64,000 nucleotides of DNA from Abelmoschus esculentus (lineage: Eukaryota; Streptophyta; Magnoliopsida; Malvales; Malvaceae). Below are positions 1 to 10,202 of the stretch, in pieces; the first letter of the stretch is position 1; every line of letters starts with the position of its first letter. Position numbers and translations under genes: made by a program. Where the stretch lies: the NCBI GenBank assembly GCA_035048815.1, contig JAUCBN010000028.1, forward strand, positions 11,959,001 to 12,023,000. Reading direction: 5' to 3'. The notes beneath the pieces are model-generated. The model searched no databases, was not told the origin of the DNA, and saw only the letters and a program-made list of their open reading frames with translations.

Positions 1-778
1 CCAATCCCACACTCCTTTCGTGAGTCTAAATATCCCGAGTCTAGACAAATAGATTACTTACAAACTTCCCTCCCGGGCTTGGATGCAAAAGCAAAGAATG
101 ACAAAGAGTAAGCAAACTTTGATATTTTATATCATTGAAACAAGAAACAAAAATACAATCTCCTATCACAAATACTCAACAACCTTCACCAAACCCTAAG
201 AGAACTTTAGAATATGATGGGAAGAATTGTCCCTAAGGTGAAAGCTCTCTCGGTATAAGTATTTCAGCCGAATCTAATGTCCTCCTAACTACTAGGACGG
301 TTATACCTTATATAGGCTTGGCCTAGGGCAAACCTTTCCTAATTAGAGTACAACTTGGAGTAGGGAACAAGTTATATACATAGGGTAAATATTTCCAAGT
401 TTGATCTTCTAGAAGGTTTCTTCCCGTGTGGCCTTGTCCTTGGGCTTTTCCTGTGTTGTTCAGCTCCGATTCTTAGGCTTCTTGTTCAGCAAAGTTATCC
501 ATATTTTTCTCCTTCAATTACCAACCATATTGCTTTTTCTCCTCTACTACCTCGGCATTAGATCCTGCCTCGGCCTTATTTTGATGCCTTGGAAGTACTT
601 GTTTTTGCAAAGATATAAAAATGCAATAAAGTACGCCTTTTCTACAAATATTATCTTCAATGACACAATCCCTAAATATATTATATTAAGCACATGCATT
701 GGTTCAAGTAGGTGAAGAATTGATTATAAGTGCCCATGAAAAGTGTAGAAAGTGATAGTAAGTTGAGCACTTATAGCA
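1..778 (-). repeat. 3' LTR of element A (partial)
   Basis: The stretch aligns by eye with the solo LTR at 10203-11549 and with the LTRs of element B, for example around the 'gcaaactttgatatt' block and the 'cttggagtagggaacaag' block. It belongs to the same LTR family but is clearly more diverged. The edge at 778 is set by a terminal CA followed by a C-run and 'aaacttg', which on the minus strand is a polypurine tract followed by TG. The other end lies outside the window. On the minus strand a TATATAAGG-like box near 310-320 could be the LTR core promoter. Small ORFs inside it are chance reading frames. Confidence 0.75.
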
Positions 779-790
779 CCCCCAAACTTG
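779..790 (-). other. Polypurine tract of element A
   Basis: On the minus strand the sequence reads caagtttggggg directly before the LTR-initial TG. This is the expected priming site for plus-strand DNA synthesis in an LTR retrotransposon, and it fixes the inner edge of the LTR. Confidence 0.65.
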
Positions 791-2089
791 AACTATTGCT
801 TGTCCTCAAGCAATGGAAACCATCAATTTGTCAAACTCTATTCTCTCTTGATCTTATGTTTCCATCTATTCTCCCCACCATAACTATGTCTATTCTTTTA
901 GACTTAACCTTTCGGTTACATAAGGATGTGTACCTAGAAGACAAACTATAAGGTTAGTGTGTGTGTGTGTTTGCATTTTTGTGGACGAGTTTGATTAAAG
1001 GCCTTTTTAGATATACTCTAAGTTCAAGATAAATAGACTTGGATTTAGTGTACTCTTCTTATAACAAAAATTCCTTGAGCCAATTTCGGGCACCTCAAGT
1101 ATTGTGTTTTCTATTTCTTAACTCCTTATTTCTTTTGCTATATATATTTTTTATGCATACTAGAGCCAATTTCAGGCACCTCTAGCATGAAGAAGAGTTT
1201 TTCCTAGAGCCGGTCATAGGCACCTCTAGCCACGTTTCCAAAATCTAAGTCTTTATCACCTAAGTACATTAAAAGAATTCCTATAGCCAAATAAGTCCCA
1301 AAAGTGTTTTTAAAGTTCAACCTTATAGCAAGCTTCTAAGTTTTTCTCCTTAAGTATCCTAGAATTAAGACTTCAAAACAGATCCTAACTATGGTAAGGA
1401 GAAAGATTTCTATTGTCTTTAAGAATAAACTAAGACAAAAGTGATGAGCGGTGCAAAAGTATGGCAACAGTTTTAAGTAAAGTGATGGACATAAAACAAA
1501 AAAAATTATCACTAAAAACTTCCTTTTTATGGCAAAGACGCGGGAGTAAATTGCCTCGGCAGTAGGTCTACACCCCCAAACTCAAACCAAGCATTATCCT
1601 CAATGCTTAATTTAGGGGCAAGTAGTAGATAAAAAATATAAGCATGTTAAAAAAACAGTTTATATGAGCAACAAGAAGAAAAAATTATGATGATTCAGAA
1701 GAACTCTCTTCCACAATTTGTCTCCTTGGTCTAGCTGTTGATGGCTGTGTCCTTGGTTATAGTGATGGATTTGCTCTTCTCGGCGGCTGAACTCTCATTG
1801 GTGTTGCCTATTTTATTGGCGCATTGACTTCTTCTCCTCCTTCATCTTCTGTGTCCATGATCTCTGTACCGCCTTCGTTCTCTGGATTTACCCTGGCATG
1901 CTGGATGCTAGGCTCGACATCAGATGAACCATGGTAGACGTATTCATCGATTTCCCTTGAAAGACTTCCCATTGGAATTGGGGATCTTTGGGGAGTGCCG
2001 AAGACTACCCTTCGCTTGGAGGGTCTTTTGCTTGCAGATGATGCCGCAGTAGGGTTTGCTGCTCTCGATGGGCCGATTGCGTTGAATTG
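791..2089 (-). other. 3' untranslated region of element A, no gene
   Basis: No credible coding sequence is present. A short GT run lies near 957-972, and three related 26-nt hairpins lie at 1074-1229. The block around 1381-1440 (ggtaaggagaaagatttcta) recurs in element B at about 35757, which ties the two elements together. On the minus strand this is the region between the env-like ORF and the polypurine tract. Confidence 0.6.
1074..1229 (-). repeat. Three 26-nt hairpin repeats with a compensated base pair
   Basis: Copies lie at 1074-1099, 1160-1185 and 1204-1229, each 26 nt long. Each has a 6-bp outer stem, then CC and GG with a CAC bulge, and a short loop. The outer stems are CTTGAG/CTCAAG in the first copy and CTAGAG/CTCTAG in the other two, so one base pair has changed on both sides and pairing is kept. 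Loops differ (aatttcg, aatttca, ggtcata). The copies sit in the 3' untranslated region of a retrotransposon. The function is unknown. Confidence 0.7.
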
Positions 2090-3153
2090 TTACTGGGGTT
2101 TGGAGGTGAAAAATGGTCTCGGCCCTGGGGTTGGAGTAGTCTTTGTGTAAGGTGTTGCCGTTACGAATATGTTGGCAGGGAATTTTGGAAACTGTGCTCC
2201 TTGGTTTGGGAAGTTTTGCATCATCATCTGGGCAAGGGTGTTATTGAAGTCTCTTTGGTATTCCATATATCTTTGCTGGAGAAGATCCATGGCTTCCATC
2301 CTCTAAAGAATTTCCTGGTAGAGGTCTGCTGCGGCAGGGGTGTCGGTAGTGTCAGGCATCTCTATCGTGTATTGAGTGCCGATAGTGAAGTCAACAGTGA
2401 ACTGTTGTGGTGGTGCCTGTACAGGTTCTGCATGCGTGATCTACATCACTCTGTGGTAGAATTCTCTCGTCCATCCTTGCCTAGTTGGTGTGTATCCATC
2501 TTTGTCTCCAACTAGTACTCCTGCAGCAATATACAAACCAGATATTAAGCATGGGAAGTATAAAGGTCCATGTTCCTTCTTACCATAATCATAAATTTCG
2601 CGTAGAATAATCTCTCCAACATTGATGCAACTCTTGTTGATGATTGATTGGATTAGCACCAATCTTTTGCGGTCCACTGTGCTGTTGTGGGAGGTAGGGA
2701 TGAGGCGTCTCTTGATGAAGGTACACCATAATTTGGCCTCAGGCTTAAGGCTTTGCCTTGTCACAAAACCTCTATTGGCACCGGTTTCCCATGGAGTGTT
2801 ATTGTAACAGAGGTCATCTTTAATCAATTCGTAGTCCTGGGTGGTGATGTCGTCCATGAATTCGGCATGCCTATCACTGATGGGTATGAAGCCATAAAAT
2901 TCGTTAATTGTCTCCGCATCAAGTCGGACAGGCTTGCCTCGGTAGTGGACAAAGAGATTGTCCTTGCTTGGCCCATGTGAATAAAATTCCCGCACTATGG
3001 TGGCATTTGCCTGGGGAGATTGTAGACAGAATATCTCTCATTCTTGATATTTATTCTCGTTCATCAAGTAATTGTCGATGCCAAAGTTTTCCTCCTTACT
3101 GAGTTGGAATCGTTGCTCTTCCCACAGCTGCCGAGCAACAAAAAATTTGCTGA
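2090..3153 (-). pseudogene. Env-like/third ORF of Athila-like element A (plant transposon protein domain)
   Basis: The minus-strand reading begins at the scar near 3153 with a VARQLWEEQRF-type start. It runs through FVHYRGKPVRLDAETINEFY, KLWCTFIKRRLIPTSH and LPTRQGW-like blocks (here YTPTRQGW) to about 2441. It then continues into a Q- and P-rich tail ending near 2090. This matches my memory of the 'putative plant transposon protein' domain carried between pol and the 3' LTR in Athila-type elements. The main uninterrupted piece is 184 codons (2995-2441). A stop just upstream of it, near 3010, and a break before the 2299-2090 piece show it is no longer functional. Its biochemical role is unknown; env-like labels in this lineage are based on position. 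Confidence 0.65.
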
Positions 3154-3240
3154 ATCGGTCTACAATAGTGACGGGGGCAAATCGGTCTACAATAGTGACG
3201 TTGAATTGTTACTGGGGTTTGGAGGTGAAAAATCGGTCTA
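3153..3240. other. Deletion scar filled with templated short repeats
   Basis: The 21-bp word beginning aatcggtctacaatag occurs at 3153-3173 and again at 3180-3200. Its first 10 bases appear a third time at 3231-3240. Between the second and third copies, 3200-3233 is an exact 34-bp copy of 2081-2114, about 1.1 kb away. The scar sits where RT, RNase H and integrase should be, between protease and the env-like ORF. This patchwork is typical of filler DNA made during end-joining repair with template switching. Confidence 0.8.
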
Positions 3241-3881
3241 CCCTTCTGTATTTTCTGCCTCCACTTTAGCCTTAATCCTCTTACCAAATAATCTACCGAG
3301 CATGCTGCCTAGGCAGGATACCTTGGTGTCTGCATCTGTTGTGTGGAGGGCTTTGCACTCTTTTGGATCGTCAAATTTTTCCAAATTGTGGAATGCATTG
3401 AGTTTGACTTGCTGGTAATTAACCCTCATTGTCAACTCTCTATTCTCCACATCTATTAAGGTTCGTCCAGTAGCAAGGAAAGGTCTTCCTATGATGATCG
3501 GTGCATTATCATTGGCTTCATAGTCAAGGACAAGGATGTCGGCAGGGAAAATAAACTTGTCAACTCTTACCAATATGTCCTCTATTTTTTCTTTAGGATG
3601 CACATAAGATCTATCCGTAATTGGAGCAGCACTGTTGTAGGCTTTGACCTTTCGATTCCAAGCTTTTAAAAAACTGATTTGGGCATAAGATTGATGTTTG
3701 CTCCTAGGTCACATAGTGCCTTTCCTTCATAATTGTTAACAATCGCACAAGGTATTGTAAAGCATCCAGGATCCTTCAGTTTAGGTGGCATACGATTGTG
3801 CAGCATTGCCATGCACCCTTTAGTTGTTGCCACTGTCTCAAACTCACCTAACTTCTTTCTTTTAGACAAAATGTCTTTCAA
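3238..3881 (-). pseudogene. Retroviral-type aspartic protease of element A
   Basis: The minus-strand translation holds the active-site block ALCDLGANINLMPKSVF near 3700, with the catalytic Asp followed by the usual Gly-Ala/Ser position. It continues with KIEDILVRVDKFIFPADILVL and the conserved IIIGRPFLATGRTLIDVE block. In the family this enzyme cuts the Gag-Pol polyprotein. A stop replaces the Gln after PKSVF (near 3667), and a small deletion near 3620 shifts the frame. Homologues lie in element B (42985-43410) and element D (18057-18739). The reading ends at the scar, after which RT should have started. Confidence 0.8.
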
Positions 3882-4500
3882 GAATTTAGCATAGTTGGCA
3901 TCTGTTCAATTGCCTCAATAAATGACAAATTTATGTGGACTTGCTTTAGAATATCAAGGAACTTTTCAGCCTTTGTGGGAAAGGTGGTGGTGGTCTCATC
4001 TCTTTCAGGTTCATATTGGTTTGGAATTTAATACCTGGAATCACTGTGTTTCTTGCAATCTCGGCAGGTAGTGCAGGTGCTGCCGAGCTCTCTACTGGGG
4101 CAGTATCCTCGTGTTCAGTTTGTTCAGCCTCCAAGTCCTCCTTGTCTGTTTCCTCCTGTGGTGCTGGTGGAACCTTGGTTGTTGACTTGCCCATTGTCTC
4201 CTTAAGTTGTAGGTCACTTCTTGTTGTGATTGCTTTGCATTGTTCATAGCTCATTCCCTTAGCAACTTCAGTATTGTTAGGTAGTCCCCCTGTGGTCTAG
4301 TATTTTGTCTTTAAGCAAACTGACCAAGTTGAGTTTCCAGTGATTTTATAGCAGCTTCTTGGTTTTGCAGCCTCATCTCTGTTCTATTCATGAAATCATT
4401 AGCCCTCTTCATGAAACTGCTGTTCTCAGCCATATATGATTCAGTTTTCATAATAAAGGCCTTGAGAGTATTCTCTAATGAGTTCATAGGCCGCTACTGT
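3882..4500 (-). pseudogene. Gag C-terminal linker of element A
   Basis: The minus strand encodes an acidic, Pro/Ala-rich linker (readable as 102 codons at 4254-3946: CKAITTRSDLQ, then KEDLEAEQTEHEDTAPVE, then RPPPPFPQRL). The same order occurs in element B at about 43600-44080 and in D at 18740-19250. 'CKAITTRSG'-type sequence followed by an acidic stretch and a PPPPFPQRL motif is common between Gag and protease in Athila-like elements. The reading frame is broken in several places. Confidence 0.6.
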
Positions 4501-5241
4501 TAGGGGTGAGCAAAACTCGACTCAACTCGAAAAAATCAAATTTTTTGACTATAATCGTGGTGAAAACACTCGACTCGAATTTTATAAACTCAAATCGATT
4601 CGAAAAATTTTCAAATTAAGTTCAAGTTGTAAAATGAAAATCAAATAACTCGAAATTTTTAGTAATTATAGAGGCTAATTTCATATTTAACCCATGTAGT
4701 TTTATTTTCAGTCCCCTCTTTTTCTTCTTTTACATTTTAATTTTTTTATAATCTAGTCACGTTCTAGATTTTTTTAATTTATTTAATAAATTTTTATTTG
4801 TATCTTTTATATTATGTTATTTGTTATTTAATTTTTGTAATTAATTTATCACTATTCTAGTTTTAGTCTTACCTAAATAAGAAGGAAGTTATTAATAAAA
4901 CCTGTAATTTAATAAAATGATATATTCATAATATTTGATTGATGATAATAATAATTTAAAATATTTTTTTACATATGTAAAAAATAATATAAAGAAATAT
5001 GTATGTAAATATAAAGAGAAAACCGTTTAAATTACAATCAAACTATATTATAGTATTATAAATAGTATAATTAAAATTTATACATTAAATCAAAAAATCG
5101 AATCGACTCGAACTCGACTCGAATTCGCTAAATCGACTCGAATCAAAATTTTTTTAAAAAGAGTTCAAATTGAAAAATATGATGACTCAACTCGAATAAC
5201 TCGAAATTTTTTGACTCGACTCGCTCGAATGCTCACCCCTA
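4501..5241. mobile_element. hAT-type MITE inserted in gag of element A
   Basis: The ends are perfect 12-bp inverted repeats, TAGGGGTGAGCA at 4501 and its complement ending at 5241. The terminal parts are rich in degenerate CTCGA/ACTCG words in both orientations, and the middle is AT-rich without coding capacity. Flanks 4493-4500 (gctactgt) and 5242-5249 (gctgctgc) agree at 6 of 8 bases. The two differences are transitions, as expected of an 8-bp target site duplication decayed by cytosine deamination. An 8-bp duplication and a short terminal repeat fit the hAT superfamily. A related copy is at 12072-12600. Confidence 0.8.
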
Positions 5242-6150
5242 GCTGCTGCTGATGCATTTGCTGCTGCGGCAGTGACTGCTGCACTTGATGTTGCGGCAGT
5301 GAATTTTGGTAACTTGATGTATGGTTGGTGGGGTTCAAGGCATTGTTAGGATTGCTCCATGAAAAGTTTGGGTGTTTTTTCCATGCCGGATTGTATGTGT
5401 TTGACATGATGTTGTTGTTCCGATTGTAGTTACCCACATAGAAACTAGATTCCTTGTCTTGCATATACTCAAAATAATTGATCGCTTTTACCTCATGAGT
5501 ATTTTGTTATACTTGCATGTTCTGAACCATTTTGGTTAAAGATGCCAATTGTGCTGCCACTAAAATGTTGGTTTCTAGTTCATTCACTGTGGCTTGACGT
5601 CTTAATCCTCCTCGCCTAGAAGTAGGAAATTGGAAATCGGAAATCGTTCCTTGCGAGTTTGTTCAGAATCTCTATAGCTTCTTTCGGAGCCTTGTCAATG
5701 AATGTGCCATTTGCTAAGGCATCCAAAATCATCCTTGTTGGTGCATTGGTGGCATTATAAAACATGGTTACTTGCGTCTAAAGTGGAAATCCATGCAGTG
5801 GACATCTGTTTAGTAATTCTCTGTAGTGTTTTCATGCCTCGTACATAGGTTCGTCATCAGCTTGTCTAAAAGAAGTAATCTCATTACGTATTCGATCATA
5901 TAAATTTGTAGGATTAAATCACGTAATGAATTCTCGGCAGAGTTTACTCCAAGATCCAATTGATCCTGCCGGAATGCTATTCAACCAGGTTTTGGCCCTA
6001 TCCCTCAGTGAATAGGGGAAAAGTTTTAATCTCAAAATGTCTTAATAGACTCCTTGGATTTTGAAAGAGTTGCATACTTCTATGAAGGATTTGAGATGCT
6101 GCATGGCATCTTCTGTTGTAGCCCCACTAAATTGTCCAATAGTATTAAGC
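5242..6150 (-). pseudogene. Gag of element A, N-terminal part lost
   Basis: The minus-strand translation resembles the Gag of element B at 44209-45084. It contains a KTWLN-type core near 5980 and an ILDALANGTF-like block near 5730, then SFYVGNYNRNN, MSNTYNPAWKKHPNFSWSN and a Gln-rich tail that runs into the MITE. The YNP(A/G)WKxHPNFSW motif is a hallmark of Athila-type Gag as I remember it. Several stops break the frame. Homology to B ends at about 6145-6150, where element C protease sequence takes over in the same orientation. Confidence 0.75.
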
Positions 6151-6430
6151 AAGATCACAAAGTGCTTTCTCAATGAACTTGTCTCCAATAGCACACAGAA
6201 TGATAAAGTTGCTTGGATTCTTCTTCTTCAATGTCAGTTTGCTTAAAGCAGAGATATACTCTTTTGTCGTGGCAATTGTTTCAAACTTCTCCACTTTCTG
6301 CTTCTTCGTGACTATCTCTTAGAGAAATTTAGAATAAGTGGGCATATGGTCAATTGCCTCCAAGAGGGACATTTATGTATAACTAATACAGTTTATCAAC
6401 AAACTTCTTGAACTGAATTTCATCATTATG
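6150..6430 (-). pseudogene. Truncated protease of element C
   Basis: On the minus strand the readable order is a block like KxEKFETIATTKEYISAL, then FIILCAIGDKFIEKALCDL, ending at the catalytic Asp. The same region in A and D continues with Gly/Ala-Ser-Ile-Asn-Leu. The sequence instead passes into A's Gag. It is a fragment without activity. Confidence 0.65.
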
Positions 6431-8211
6431 CTTGTTCAGTCTTTGGGGAAAGGGTGGGGGGGTCTAACTTTTTCTACTGGTGGTGTAGGAACTGCTTTTG
6501 CCATGATATTTCTGTTGGCTCCAACAGCAGGTTCCTTTGTCAAACCTTCCTCCTTATCCTTTTCCTCAAGAACTTGCTCAAACATTTCTTCTTGCACAGG
6601 CTTGGGTAGGGAATTATCATTCTTCTTCCCCAAACTTACCTTGCTGATTAAATTGAGTGCCACTCCTTAATGTGATTGTGCTACATTGCTCTTTACCATG
6701 TGGCTTAGTGACTTTAGTATCATTCGATAGACGTCCAGGCTGACGCTCCTGTAATGCCATAGCAATTTGGCCAACCTAACTTTCCAGATTTCACAATGAA
6801 GCATTGTGGCTTGTCAATAAAGTTCCTTAGTTCTTGATAGTAGTTGTATGCTCTTGAAACATCATCTTGGTACTTAGAATAAATTCTTACATGGTTGCTT
6901 CCAAAGAACTAGTATTCGATGATGATGTCGTCCCCTTGTTCTGATTATGCCAAGGCATATTCGACTGAAAATTCTGGGGCTCATTAGCATTCTAATTCTG
7001 AGCTGGGGGATTAGGATTGTTGGATCCTTGATTTCTCCATGAAAAATTCGGATGTTGTCGCCATCCCAGATTATAGGTGTTGGAGTAGGGATTGTTGTTG
7101 GTTTTGTTGAAATTGCTCATGTAATTGGTTGTCTCATGGTTTCTTGGGTACTCATTCTCGTGATGATTGCCATGGCATAATAGACATGTTGAACAGACCA
7201 TCTTCACTTCATTGGAATGTTGGATGCTCTTCAACATATTTGTGATAGCTGAGAGTTGGGAAGATAGTGAGTCGTTAGCTTCAAGCTTAAAAGTCTCTTG
7301 CGCATTCCTCCCGGTTTCAAGTCTTGTAGAAGGAAATTGATAGTCATTGTTGGCAATTCTATCAAGAATGTCAAATTCCTCCTCGGGTGATTTGTCTAAC
7401 AAAGTTCCATTTGCCGAGGCATCTAGCACCATCCTAGTAGGTGCATTGACTCTATTGTAGAACATCGCAACTTGAGTCCAATCTTGAAATCCATAATTTG
7501 TACACTTCCGAAGCAATCCCTTGTATCGATCCCAACATTCGTACATAGACTCATTGTCACCTTGTCAAAAAGAATCAATGTCATTCCTAAGCTGATTATT
7601 GAGATTCGGAGGATTATACCACAGCAAAAAGCTCTTGCACAAATCGGCCCATGACTCCATCAAATCGGACGGTACTCCACTCAACCATCCCATTGCTCGA
7701 CCACATAAGGAATAAGGAAATAGCTTGAGTTTCAACACATCCACATGTACTCCTTATTGTCGAAATGAGTAACAAACTTCAAGGAAAGCAAAAATATATT
7801 ACATTACGTCTCCATGCGCCATTCCTCCAAATTGCCCAGTAGAGTTTAGCATATTGAACATGACAAGCTTTAATTCGAAGTGTGTAGCTTGAATTTCTGG
7901 TGCAACAATGCCAGGATTAAGATCATCCAAGATAGGATTTAAATGATCCTGAATAACCCTAGGTCGAGGTGCAACAACATTTGATTTGTCACGACATTTG
8001 GAATTACTGGATCTTGCATTGGTGGTGGGTCCATAGCTCTACGCTGTGTATGAATTCTTTGTTGAAACAAACGCACAAGCATTATAGGATAGAGAGGTTC
8101 ATCAGTAGACCTTCTTGATATGCACTCAGAATGACTCTGAAAAGAAAACAAATAAAATTGAACTAGAAAAATACACAAAGTAAAACTAAAATGCCAAGGA
8201 AAAAATGACAA
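6431..8211 (-). pseudogene. Gag of element C
   Basis: The longest open part (7546-6992, 184 codons) starts MYECWDRYKGLLRKC. It holds the PTRMVLDASANGTLLDKSPEE core, a CxxCxxxHH zinc-knuckle-like segment (CLLCHGNHH) and NPYSNTYNLGWRQHPNFSW, all typical of Athila-type Gag (the capsid and nucleocapsid precursor). Upstream, 7547 to about 8040 encodes the N-terminal region with scattered stops. Downstream, 6663-6436 encodes an acidic linker ending in RPPHPFPKD. The frame is interrupted several times, so no full Gag could be made. Confidence 0.75.
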
Positions 8212-8229
8212 ACTTTACTCGTGTTAGAT

Positions 8230-8246
8230 CCCCGGTAACGACGCTA
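8230..8246 (-). other. Primer binding site of element C (tRNA-Asp type)
   Basis: The plus strand reads ccccggtaacgacgcta, 14 of 17 matches to the 3' end of plant tRNA-Asp (CCCCGGCAACGGCGCCA, from memory). On the minus strand it therefore forms the complement needed for tRNA priming, ten bases inside the LTR edge. The three mismatches are all transitions. Confidence 0.75.
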
Positions 8247-8255
8247 AAAACTTAG

Positions 8256-10042
8256 TGGTTTTATTGGTGATACTATAAAATATGCCAACACGTATGTGTA
8301 AGTATACACAGTCAAGCAAGTAATAAAGAGTGAGTGAGTATCGTTCCCATGAGGATTTAGGGTAAAGTATAACTCAATTTTGTCAAGGCAAAAAGGTGTT
8401 ACTAACTAAAAAGGAAAATAAAGATAAAGATATAAACAAGTGGAAATGGATATGTACGGTGAAGGTGTAATGGTGAAATACTATGGCAATTTCCGAATGC
8501 AAGCAATTAAAATATGTCAAGGCAAAATAGAATGGATGACGATGGTACGATAGATGTATGGAAGCAGTGTGTGAAGAAAGTAGTGTATGATTGCAAGAGA
8601 ATAGTTAAAACAGTGGAAACAGGTTGTAAATGTTGAGGCAAAAACAAGATGCAAGAAAATGATTAAACAATATATTTTACTAACCTTCTATTGATGAGAT
8701 CTTTTGGGAATGATTGGTAGAGATTCCTATGTCTTCTTAACCTCACTCTTACGAACATCTAGCTGCTATGGTGTTTACTTACTCGATAGAGGTTTCTAAA
8801 GTCTTCTCGCTCTCTCGATTCATATAAACCTGACAGTCTAAAATGCCATAACATCTCCTCTCGGTCTCAACAGTGTGATCTAGCCTATCGAAAAAGCAAC
8901 TCCATTTAGTCGTTGAAACCCTCACTTAAGTCCCTCTCGAGCACCTAAGGTCAGATTAGGCTCTATTTGCAGTCTAGAACCCATTGCTCACGTAGATCCT
9001 CCCTTAGTTCCTCTCAGACACTAAGGATCTATGGCTAGGTTTCTCTCGAACACCTAGCGTACACCTAAATACCAGACACTCTCGTGCCTCTTACAATGCT
9101 TAAATGATTAAGAACGATGATCAAAGCAAATAAACAAAAACATAACATGCTAAATATTTATACAAGTAAAGAGTTAATCATCCACATAAAAAACCACCTA
9201 AATAAAGTAACGCGTGGTGGTGTGAAAGTTAAAGATAATATCATCTACAATAACATCCTTAAACATCCAAAATAACCTTCTAAAAATATAAAAATAAAGC
9301 AAAGGAAGAAGGATAGAAGACACTCTCGGTGTGCATAGTCCGTCGGCTCTTCAATCACCATGGGACGCCTTAGTGTGCTAGCCCCTCTCGGGTGCCTAGA
9401 AAGCCACTCCCTTCAATCTCTATCAATAGAGGACTCTTCGGCCGGAGTTTGGAGAAGAAAGGTAGAAGCTTTCCTCCTCCTTAAACAACTCCAAAGGACC
9501 CTCTTTTTCTTTGTTCAAGCTCCCCCAAATGCCTTCTTTTTTCGTAGGTCACCATGTCTTAAAAAGGGGGCTGAAAAACCTAGGGTTTAGGGAAAATTCC
9601 TTTACCGCCCCTTTTCACATGATGGCATTTCTACCATGGTGACAGTGGTTCCCTATTGTGATGGTTGTGGTGCCCTACTATGCTTGCTGTGCCCAACCTA
9701 TTTTGGCACCAGCTGATACTCTTCTCAAAATATCTTATTGTCTTTTATTGTAACACATGAGGTCTCCAGATTTGCCAAGGCATTTTCCCATCGCTATCCT
9801 TTAGTGAATGCCATAACAAATTTCCTCAACTTCCCACTTTGCTCTACCTGCACAACAACAACCAAAAGCACAACCTTTCCCGTGAAATAGCACCCGTTGC
9901 CACACTAAAAATGACAAGGCATAATTTAGAAATTAGATGCAATGATATGAGCCTAAATGCATCTCATGAGACTAAATGAACCTAAGGACACTCAATAACT
10001 TAAGTAAAAAGGCCTGGAAAATAGCCTTTTACAGAGTTATCA
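8256..10042 (-). repeat. 5' LTR of element C, about 1.8 kb
   Basis: The plus-strand limits are TGGTTTTATT at 8256 and ACAGAGTTATCA ending at 10042. On the minus strand the LTR starts TGATAACTCTGT and ends CCA next to the primer site. It has no counterpart in the window. The short ORF at 9360-9590 lies inside it and shows no recognisable domain. Confidence 0.7.
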
Positions 10043-10202
10043 GGGATTCAAGGGTCAATTTTTGAAATTAATTTTATCAAAGTCAATTTATATTAAATAA
10101 CGATTTTAGGATATTTTTCTATAATTTATTTCGATTAAAAACAAAATTTTAAGTATTTAATCTGGAACTAGTCTAAATTGACTAAATCGACCCTCTAACT
10201 TC
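10043..10202 (-). repeat. Remnant of an older gypsy-type LTR (left piece)
   Basis: This piece and 11555-11579 become one sequence once the solo LTR and one copy of its target duplication are removed. The right piece ends in GGGGCGTTACA, which on the minus strand reads TGTAACGCCCC, a common start of gypsy-type LTRs. The rest of that element is not recognisable. Confidence 0.5.

Larger units (their letters stand above)
1..6150 (-). mobile_element. Element A: Athila-like Ty3/gypsy retrotransposon, 5' part and pol centre lost
   Basis: The element reads on the minus strand. In its own direction it has gag (6150 to about 3946, split by a MITE), aspartic protease (3881-3238), an env-like ORF (3153-2090), a 3' untranslated region with hairpins, a polypurine tract and the 3' LTR (778-1, cut by the window edge). 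An extra ORF between pol and the 3' LTR is characteristic of the Athila lineage. RT, RNase H and integrase are missing, and a scar of short repeats lies where they should be (3153-3240). The 5' LTR is also missing: its gag runs straight into element C at about 6150. Every coding part carries stops or frameshifts, so the element is dead. Family placement rests on gag, protease and ORF order; no search was run. Confidence 0.8.
6150..10042 (-). mobile_element. Element C: Athila-like Ty3/gypsy, 5' half only
   Basis: In its own direction the order is 5' LTR (10042-8256), primer binding site (8246-8230), gag (about 8211-6430) and the start of protease (to 6150). The LTR is about 1.8 kb and differs from the LTR of A and B, so this is a separate family of the same lineage. 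The protease reading stops right at the active site (ALCDL), exactly where A's Gag begins. The remaining pol and the 3' LTR are gone. No target site duplication can be paired because the other end is lost. Confidence 0.75.

Noticed and set aside
428..951. ORFs at the left edge
   Set aside because: They lie in the LTR of element A and beyond its edge, read against the element's direction, and have no recognisable domain.
9360..9590. Possible small gene
   Set aside because: It lies wholly in the LTR of element C, with no domain or promoter context.
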